Source: Gigantopelta aegis (lineage: Eukaryota > Mollusca > Gastropoda > Neomphalida > Peltospiridae). From it: 64,000 nucleotides of DNA. The stretch's first letter is position 1. Each line of letters opens with the position of its first letter. The stretch spans positions 59,289,921-59,353,920 of the forward strand of contig NC_054706.1 of NCBI RefSeq assembly GCF_016097555.1. Direction: 5' to 3'. Both the position numbers and the translations under genes were made by a program. Under the pieces are notes generated by a model. That model saw only the letters and a program-made list of their open reading frames with translations, did not search any database and had not been told where the DNA came from. This document shows positions 56,321 through 64,000 of this stretch, one piece after another.

Positions 56321-58052
56321 ATCATCTGAACCCAACATCCATGGTATCTACAGCGTCCCATTTGGTGCATTAATCACACCTATGAATGTGAGAAAAGCTT
56401 GGTGGATACGACCCTTTTGAACCCTGGGTGAGGAGAGCAATCTCTCTGGTTTGAAGACTGAACTTGATTGTAAAAATCCTTGTTTGATCCTATCAAACTT
56501 GGTTTATGGTGATTTCTTTTCTAACACAGGAGTGCGTTAATGATAAAGACAGGTATTAAAACAGATGAAACACATCTGAAATTACAAAAATTATAAAAAA
56601 TTTAAATGTAGAAAGGTCTTACTAGGATTAATATCAGTCAATAAATGTGGTGTAAATGAAACAAACTCGAGAGGCAGGTATTACAAATATACATTTATTA
56701 TATTTTTTAATTACAAGTTCAAATATTAACAATTGGTGATAACAATAATTACATTTGATATTTCAATAATAAATACCTACAGTTAATTTTTATTCTTTTA
56801 CATTTAATAGTTATTTTTTTTAGTTTTCAAATTTTAATAACTGCAGATTTTATATTCCATAATCTATTATATAAAAACATTGTCAGAAACATGAAAAAAA
56901 GTACAATTGAATATGACTGTCAAAACATTTTGAAATTAAATTAAGTTTTTGGTGACGGTGATGAATTGAGATTTAATATTAACCAACAAACTGAAAAGTA
57001 CGTTATGTAAGACATGGGTTTATCTTTTTCGACAGTCCGACTGAAATAATTTCTCACAATACAACTATGGTAAAATATATTACATTTCAGGATCCAATTC
57101 CAGTCACATCACGAGCAACAAATGTTCTATGTTCATCGGCTATGCACTTCTTTTTAGCATAACAGACCTGTACATGTATAATTTCTTCAATGAACAGTTT
57201 TGGCAATGTATCTTTCTTTTTTATTTATTTTTTATTTAAAAAATAAATAAAAGGTTATGCAAACCAAAATAAGATATGTAAATTTTTGGTGGGGTATAAC
57301 CCCTTTTTCAGGTGATGTAAATATTGAATTTGTGGATGCCTGAATTAAGCTTCCTCAGTTGGAAAGATCATTCCATGGGACAGCCCTCGGAATTCAGACC
57401 ATCTGGAAACAGCAATACACATGTAGTACAAATAAGAACATAGTAAATACCTGATAATGATAAAAATGCTGTTGTAGATCAATTTTTGCACAACTAACTT
57501 GCAAATTTGGTACTTCAATTCAAATCCTTATGTTCATATAATTCTAACTGATTGTGTTTGGTTCAAACTGATCATACCCAATAATGTATTCTGAAATTCC
57601 AATCGATTCCCAACACTAATGGACGCATGATTAAAAAAAAATCCCAAGTGGTTAAAATTGTCTCTGTCAGATTTCTACACTGGAATTAATTTGATATACC
57701 CGGTACATGAAAATGAAAACAATATCACAAACAAAAACAGTTTAGATTTTCAACTTAATTCTTGAACAAAACAGATATATAAATTTTGTTAAGTAAACAA
57801 CAGAATTAGACATTTTGAGAACTAACTTATTGGAAGCATTTTTGCAAGAAACATAACTTTTAAAATTCAGAAATTCCAAAATGTAGAAGTTAAAACAAAA
57901 TTGTTAATGTATTTTTCTTAAATATGTACTAGTAGTCTTTCATATTGTATGTCTTCATTTGCCGTATAAAGGTCTGTAAACCCAAATACAATAACCATTT
58001 CCCCATCACAGTATGTATACAATGAACAGTTTTAAACATTAATACACTGTCT
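56321..58052. other. Region past the NME5 stop, no certain gene
   Basis: Very AT-rich. It probably includes the NME5 3' UTR on minus; a minus-strand AATAAA lies at about 56692. Two short open stretches on minus (57341-57403 and about 57096-57230) were looked at and not accepted as exons. Confidence 0.35.
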
Positions 58053-61000
58053 CTACTTTGGTTCCTCCACAATCATCTGTGCAACACGTGGCTTATTGGG
58101 GTTGTTTTCTATCAGCCAGTCAGCTAACCATATCTGTAAAGAAAGGAAAATACTGTACATTTTTAACAACACCTCAGCACATTTTAAACTCTGGCTATTT
58201 GTCTAACAATGCTACTGTCAAGATAATGAGAAAACCTGCCGTCATTATAACAGGGATAATACAACATATTAAGTGACTGATAGATACTATTTATCTTATA
58301 TAAAATTGTTTCAAAACGTATCTAATGAGGTCGAAAGATGTAATACATTTTTAAACGAGTTATAAGATAAATCTAATGAACACCAATGTAGTCTTATTTT
58401 TTTTACATATCCTAAAAAAAAGTTTAAAATAAATTTAAATGTCTTCCAACTAAAACTTATTTAAGACGCTTATGCTTGCAATTGACTTATGTATCATAGA
58501 ACAGTTAACCTTTGTCACAGAGCAATCAATTTAGATAGTGCTTATTTCATTGGATGGTAACATGGTCATGATCTAATAGCTGCCAACTGTAAGACTTTAA
58601 ATTAATATCACATTTGTGATATTATAAATAATGCATCATGTTCTCACCAATGAGTTTGTAAGAATGTTGGTGCTACAATTTGTCTAGCAGTGAGAGGGAA
58701 CTTGCTCCTACTAAATCATCATTCTGTTCGTATATTGGTTATGCAGATTTAAATTAATGTGAATCCTTGATAAACCGGTACACCAAGTATCAAAGAAACT
58801 ACTCTTTAAAGATTTGCAATAAAATATTTTTATTTTATATATTATTTTGCTTAAATTTGCAGTGTTAGGTGAAAATGCTATCATAAAAATATAACTTTAT
58901 TGCAAGTTTGAGGTAATTAAACAGCAAGGCTAGCTCTGGCACTCGCCAAATTTGCCAATTTTAAATTTTTAAAGCAGTTGGCGAAATTTAATTTTAATTT
59001 GGCAAAATAATTTCTAAAAAATAATTGACTTTTCAAAAAAAAATAAAAAAATTGATTTCTACTAATTTTTGAAGTTTAATAGACAACTTGGTGGATTTTG
59101 TTTTTGCTCACCCAGAGCTTGCCCTGAATAGGTTACATAAATATAAATCACGTAAAACCAAACAATTGGTTACTTAGGTAAAAATCATATGAACCAAATT
59201 TGGTTACCATAGATTCTTTAAATATTGTCACCTGCAAGATACATGATGTATCATGGTTGTAGAGCAAAGGATTGAATGAGAACAGCTTGATGGGTTAACT
59301 TAATGGAACTGATTCTCAGACTCAAAACACATAATAATTGGTGCTCTAGCCATTGAGCTACATCCCAGTCAATACTGGATGTATAATTTCAGGCCATAGG
59401 ATTTCAAATTTCATGAGAAACACTTTTTCAGTTCCGTGCCTTGTGATCATGCGAACCCATTGGTAACAATTTAAACAAAATAATTATATATATAGATATT
59501 ATTTTTGTTGAATAGTCATACTCAATATAATAATCATGAGAAACAAAAAACATTTGGTTCTGAGGGCCTGTAATTTGTATAGTTTTATGTTGATTTCAAA
59601 TTAGTCAATAACTCTAATAAGCTAATTATTTTCTCTCTTTTTAAGTGTGGGGTAGGATCTATTCCAGTGGTAAAATGCTCGCTTGATTCATGGTTGGTCT
59701 GGGATCAATCCCTATTGGTGGACCCATATTTTGCTATTTCTCGTTCCATCCAGTGCTCCACAACTGGTATATCAACGGCCCAGACCTGTCAACCCTCCCG
59801 GATTCCGCGGGAGTCTCCTGGTATTTGATCAAATCTCCCACACCCTGCACGGGAGACAATTTCTCCTGTTAAATGACATTTTTTTGTAAGCATAAAAAAA
59901 AATCTACCCCATTTTGCCAAAATAACATAAGGGAAGTAACTCGTTCTCATTCGAAAAATGTCAACTACTTTCGGTTTCCGAGAATGTAACAGGCCGAATT
60001 GTCCCGACTGTTTAACCTTTGCCGAAATAAGACTTGTGGGATATTTATATTGTTAAAAAAGCCCATGGAGTTTATAAAATGACGTGTTATTATAATGTTT
60101 GTTGTCATCGTAATGACTACGAAGCGTGTTGCCGCTAATTCAACAGGCTGTGTATTGACATCCAGTGTTGCCATATATAAAACTATCCAATTTAGTTCTA
60201 ATAATGCCTCTGAATTGTAAAATGTCTTCCCACTAGATTACATAATGCAACTATGACAAATCTGAAGTGCCAGAGTTGACAGCTATACACACGATGCATG
60301 TCAAAATCACATGTCACAGCAAGACAATGAAATGACCAATTATCTCTATAAACTGTGTCAGTTAATTTTGTATGTTTGTGCAGTAAAATGTTGACAACAA
60401 GCGTACACTTCGAGATTATTTTTGTACAATTAATAAATGTTGTGTTTGACATAAAGTTACTCACGGAAATGGGTATAATTCCGGTAAATTTCACACGATG
60501 TCCGTAATGAGGTTTTACTTATGATTAATGGAAATAAAATATTTATTGCATCATTATAATAATTTTAAATAAGTACCATGCCACTGTTCCTCACAATAGT
60601 AAAAACTGAATATTAATTTATAAGATTTAGTTAAATTTGTCTTGGGTACTTAGCTACACTAACCACAAATGATGATGTAACGTAACCTGTAAGGCTGTAA
60701 GTGTAATACCGTAAATGTACTAATACATTTTTTTATTTCTTGTTCGTGTTCTTAACATTTTTGGATAAAAGAAAGAAAGAAATGTTTTATTTAACGACGC
60801 ACTCAACACATTTTATTTACGGTTATATTGGCATCAGACATATGGTTAAGGACCACACAGATTTTGAGAGGAAACCCGCTGTCGCCACTACATGGGCTAC
60901 TCTTTCCGATTAGCAGCAAGGGATCTTTTATTTGCGCTTCCCACAGGCAGGATAGCACAAACCATGGCCTTTGTTGAACCAGTTATGGATCACTGGTCGG

Positions 61001-62610
61001 TGCAAGTGGTTTACACCTACCCATTGAGCCTTGCGGAGCACTCACTCAGGGTTTGGAGTTGGTATTTGGATTAAAAATCCCATGCCTCGACTGGGATCCG
61101 AACCCTGTACCTACCAGCCTGTAGACCGATGGCCTACCACGATGCCACCGAGGCCGGTTTTTTGGATAAGAGTTTTTATTTTTTTTAAATATGTATTAAA
61201 TCATAATAATATTTAAACTTTAAAAAAATTTAATAATATTTTTTTATTTTTTTTAAATGCCAAGATCTAAGGTTAACAAGTATATCTGACATTATGTAGT
61301 GTTCATATAACTTATTGTAATATATATATATTTTTTTAATCTTGCGATTTTGGGTTAAACTGTTAATTTAAAAAACCTCCTGCTTTTTCAACACACACCT
61401 CCTGTTTTCTCTTGACTAAAGGTTGACAGGTCTGCCATGGTATGTGCTATCCTATCTGTGGGATGGTGCATATAAAAGATTCCTTGCTACTAATGGAACA
61501 ATGTAGCGGGTTTCCTCTCTAAGACTACATGTAAAAATTACCAAATATTTGACATCCAATAGCCGTTGATTTATATAAATCAATGTGCTCTAGTGGTGAC
61601 ATTAAACAAAACAAACTTTTTTTTCCTGGGTTTTTTCTTTTATGTGTTTGTTTTTGTTGATAAAATGGTACTGTACAAAGATAATAAAACATGGAGGTGT
61701 TTGTTTTTGTTTTTCGTTGATAAAATGGTACTGTACAAAGATATTAAAAAATGGAGGTGTTTGTTTTTGCTTTTTTGTTTTTTGTTGATAAAATGGTACT
61801 GTACAAAGATATTAAAACATGGAGGGGTTTGTTTTTGTTTTTCGTTGATAAAATGGTACTGTACAAAGATATTAAAAAATGGAGGTGTTTGTTTTTGCTT
61901 TTTTGTTTTTTGTTGATAAAATGGTACTGTACAAAGATATTAAAACATGGAGGGGTTTGTTTTTGCTTTTTTGTTTTTTGTTAATAAAATGGTACTGTAC
62001 AAAGATATTAAAACATGGAGATTCTTACCACTGGATCCTCTGGCTTCTGTTTGCAGAGATTCGTGAGACCCTTCAATAAAGTTGGGTTGACCGTCTTTGA
62101 CAGGTAGTCTACTGCAGCCACGCCAGTAGCAACAGGTTCTATCACACCTACAACAAAACAGTAATCGTTATCATGGTTCTGCCTAAAAAACAAAACCAAA
62201 ACCATGTTGTAACCTGTGCCCAAGACATACATGTGCTACAACAGCTTGAACACTAAACAAGCACATTACATCTTTTCCAAGTCCAGGTCTGAGCAGACCA
62301 TCATGAGCAGAACACTAGATCAAAGTTTGGGGTTTTATTAAAAATAATGGTTCAAATGTGACCAGCTCATAAAATTACTATTGTACATTTTTCTGTAAAA
62401 ATTCCTCCTTTTTTCTCCTGTTTTCAAGAACATTAAAATAGTGGGCCTAGCTGGGAGTTTTAAAGGGTTTTTTATTTTTATTAGTTAAATTAAACCATGC
62501 TAAACATACTGTTTGGGAAGAAGAATCTGATTTCTCTCTGTGCTGTTGAGAAACAGTCACTTCCATGCAGAGCATTTCTTTGGTCATCTGTTCCATAAAT
62601 TGCACGCAAA
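58053..62610 (-). CDS. NME5: NME5, C-terminal part (last three coding exons)
   Basis: Exons on minus: 62610-62510, 62147-62029 and 58133-58053, with matching phases (1, 0), giving the last 99 residues. They read LRAIYGTDDQRNALHGSDCF...REIRFFFPN, then SVIEPVATGVAAVDYLSKTV...LLKGLTNLCKQKPEDPV, then IWLADWLIENNPNKPRVAQM and IVEEPK. This matches the human NME5 end closely (NALHGS, REIRF, LCKQKP, WLADWL, NNPNKP, IVEEP). NALHGS holds the conserved active-site His region of the NDP-kinase fold. The following segment is the Dpy-30-like helical pair used for docking in axonemal complexes. NME5 is a radial-spoke-associated protein of motile cilia and sperm. Earlier exons are beyond 64000. The 3.9-kb intron before the last exon holds a nested repeat stack. 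Confidence 0.94.
58134..59648. other. NME5 intron, left half, no recognised gene
   Basis: AT-rich. A CTAGCTCTGGCACTCGCC segment at about 58929 and CCAGAGCTTGCCCTG at about 59111 may be the ends of a short element. The phrase CAATTGGTTACTTAGGTAAA near 59163 echoes ACCTAGGTAACCAATTG near 20030. Confidence 0.35.
59781..61434. mobile_element. DNA element with 14-bp inverted ends and 2-bp duplication
   Basis: Ends CAGACCTGTCAACC and GGTTGACAGGTCTG, exact inverse, flanked by CC (59779-59780, 61435-61436). Subterminal segments GGGAGTCTCCTG and CCTCCTGTTTTCTC look related. Short open frames inside have no domain. It carries a younger SINE C. Superfamily not assigned. Confidence 0.82.
60769..61158 (-). 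mobile_element. SINE family C copy with 11-bp target duplication
   Basis: Full length, flanked by TTTTTGGATAA (60758-60768, 61159-61169). The tail TTTATTTAACGACGCACTCA is at the left and the head ending CCACCGAGGCCGG at the right. Little diverged from the copy at 26804-27187, so young. Confidence 0.92.
61650..62020. repeat. Minisatellite beside an NME5 exon donor
   Basis: Six units of about 60 and 67 bp, each with GATAAAATGGTACTGTACAA and AGATATTAAAACATGGAGG, differing by GTTTTTGTTTTTC against GCTTTTTTGTTTTTT. The array ends eight bases from the donor of the exon 62147-62029. Confidence 0.9.
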
Positions 62611-63280
62611 CTGAAAATATTTGAATAAAAGCATGTCAAAATCTTCATTTTACTTAGGTTTTTTTAAAGATAAATTTATAAGTCGTCTAACTGTTGACAT
62701 CTTCCTAAAATAATTGGTATAAAATATATTAAAATTGTATTAAAGCGGCAGTATCCGGAATATTTTTATTATTTAGGCATATAGAACAGAAAATCCAATT
62801 ACATTTGGTGCATATATGATGCCGCACTCCGCACTGGTTTCATTACTTTGGCTTATCCAGGTCAAAAACAAAGCCAGTATTTTGAAAGTGGAACACTTTT
62901 GACGGGCACCTACCGATATCGGTTTTCATTGACTTATCACAAGTGTGGAATTCCCCAAAAAGAGATCACATGAGATTTCGCAATTTTTTGACAAATTTAA
63001 CTGTCCTGATTGAGGGGTCGTCTCATATCTCCAAAACATATTTATATCCATAGAGGTATGGTACAACACCTTTCCAGGGGTCGGCGGGTGGGGGATTTGC
63101 CTTGAAATTTTTACAGTGGCCAGTTGTTGGCATACACGGTACATGTAAGGGGGTGTTACTAATTACGTAAAGCTCTAGGGGTAGAGGAAGAGAGTACTGT
63201 GTTCGATTTACGTAACATTTTTCAAGACTATATGTTATTTTTATTCATTACTTAGACCTAAAAAGGTGTTTTTTGGGAAA
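62611..63280. other. NME5 intron, no recognised feature
   Basis: The next upstream NME5 exon was looked for on minus to the window end and not found. The open frame at 62926-63144 has no NME similarity. Confidence 0.4.
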
Positions 63281-63735
63281 TGCGCGGTCAGTCTAGGATC
63301 GATCCCCATTGGCGGGTATATAAAAGACCATGGTATGTGATATCCTGTCTGTGGGATGGTACATATAAATGATCCCTTGCTAAAAAAAAATGTAGCGGGT
63401 TTCCAAGGCGCGTGTGCAGGGATTTCAGCGGGATTGGGGTTATAGACTGTGTTGAGCGAAGTTTATATGGGGCCATGCTCCCCCCAAAAATACATTTCAA
63501 TTTGTTTTAAGCTTGGGCAAGTAATGGTTTCGACCTCAAATACTCTCCCCCTGCACATGAACCCGATTCCTCTCTAAGATTATATGTCAAAAATACCAAA
63601 TGTTAGACATCCAACATCTGATGGAAGGAAGGATAGGATATGTTTTATTTAACGACGCACTAAACACATTTTATTTACGATTGTATGGTGTCGGATGATT
63701 ATTAAATCAATATGTTCTAACTTTGATGTCGTTAA
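63281..63735 (+). mobile_element. Fragmented SINE B with two later insertions
   Basis: Pieces in order: head GCGCGGTCAGTCTAGGATCG, body ATATCCTGTCTGTGGGATGG, CGGGTTTCC; then a foreign ~165-bp piece (63403-63567) bounded by GTGTGCAGGG and CCCTGCACAT; then TCTCTAAGATTATATGTCAA and GACATCCAACATCTGATGG; then a reversed family A tail (about 63620-63692); and finally CAATATGTTCTAACTTTGAT, GTCGTTAAACA. Nothing was recognised at 63736-64000. Confidence 0.6.
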
Positions 63736-64000
63736 ACAACCCCCCACCCCTAACATTACCCTTTCCAAATGAAAGAATATTTATTTGAATTTGTCGATTT
63801 TAACACGTAAAATTAAGAAGTGAAAACATTCATTGTCTACTTTAGTATATTTTATTTTTAAAATATATACATGATTAATGTGTTACTAGTATACAAACTA
63901 AACTTTGAAAGTTCTACTAACACTTTATAAAATATTAATTCTGAAATAGGAAGGTACGATTGTCGATAATACGTTGTCAAGATCAAACCGTTTTTAACGA

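Larger units (their letters stand above)
59655..61615 (+). mobile_element. SINE family B copy split by a DNA element
   Basis: The left part, 59655-59780, runs from the tRNA-like head (GGTTGGTCTGGGATCAATCC) to TGGTATATCAACGGCC. The right part, 61435-61615, continues CCATGGTATGTGCTATCCTA to CTAGTGGTGACATTAAACAA. The SINE reads through without loss except for the CC duplication. Confidence 0.85.

Noticed and set aside
57096-57230. 45-codon open stretch on minus (FIEEIIHVQVCYAKKKCIAD)
   Set aside because: Looks protein-like but has no acceptor with a pyrimidine tract and no recognised homology; this length is expected by chance.
57341-57403. Possible terminal exon on minus (W-S-E-F-R-G-L-S-H-G... 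to TAA) after TGCTGTTTCCAG
   Set aside because: The acceptor is good and the frame is open for 18 codons, but no partner exon or known protein fits, and it lies where the NME5 3' UTR is expected.
61566-62079. Frames with repeated LFLFFVDKMVLYKD-like peptides on plus
   Set aside because: Created by the minisatellite beside the NME5 exon; NME5 is on minus.

Overview
The window is animal nuclear DNA, most likely from a gastropod mollusc. It is AT-rich and intron-rich, with GT-AG introns, and is crowded with tRNA-derived SINEs whose heads and tails look like those I associate with molluscan genomes. The species is inference. Four host genes are clear from exon-by-exon protein similarity recalled from known families. 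SRSF2-type splicing factor lies on minus (CDS 11412-13299, two coding exons). Ribosomal protein L34 lies on minus (CDS 16626-28983, five coding exons, one of only 14 nt). The Qb-SNARE VTI1A lies on plus (CDS 31291-46926, eight exons, 217 codons plus stop). NME5 lies on minus and is partial: its last three coding exons fall between 58053 and 62610, and the rest lies beyond the right edge.

Layout. 1-3.7 kb: a decayed LINE (minus), a 399-bp MITE, and a coiled-coil ORF region of unknown family enclosed by two direct repeats. 3.8-8.9 kb: SINEs, a fold-back element and a hairpin MITE. 8.9-13.3 kb: SRSF2 with possible 3' non-coding exons downstream. 13.5-15.4 kb: repeats. 16.6-29 kb: RPL34, its introns filled with SINEs, a TTAA-type MITE holding a Tc1 element, and a 1.2-kb element with 6-bp target duplications. 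29-31.3 kb: head-to-head interval between RPL34 and VTI1A. 31.3-46.9 kb: VTI1A. Its fifth intron carries a 5.43-kb DNA transposon with 31-bp inverted repeats and a three-exon transposase-like gene, inserted into a SINE. Its last intron ends in eleven 85-bp repeats of a SINE tail that run right up to the exon 8 splice site. 47.4-49.5 kb: a TTAA-flanked Kolobok-like element with a damaged THAP domain. 49.5-58 kb: mostly unrecognised AT-rich DNA with hairpins. 58-62.6 kb: NME5, with a nested SINE/transposon stack and a minisatellite against an exon donor. 62.6-64 kb: a broken SINE.

The host genes are unrelated in function: splicing, translation, endosome/Golgi membrane fusion, and cilia. No operon-like logic is expected. 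What connects the window is transposon layering. At least seven nested insertions can be ordered in time, and several have recognisable target-site duplications. The strongest candidate for something poorly described is the 37568-42999 transposon. The RPL34 micro-exon and the SINE-tail splice acceptor of VTI1A are the most notable host-gene features. All identities rest on reading the sequence; no database search was run.
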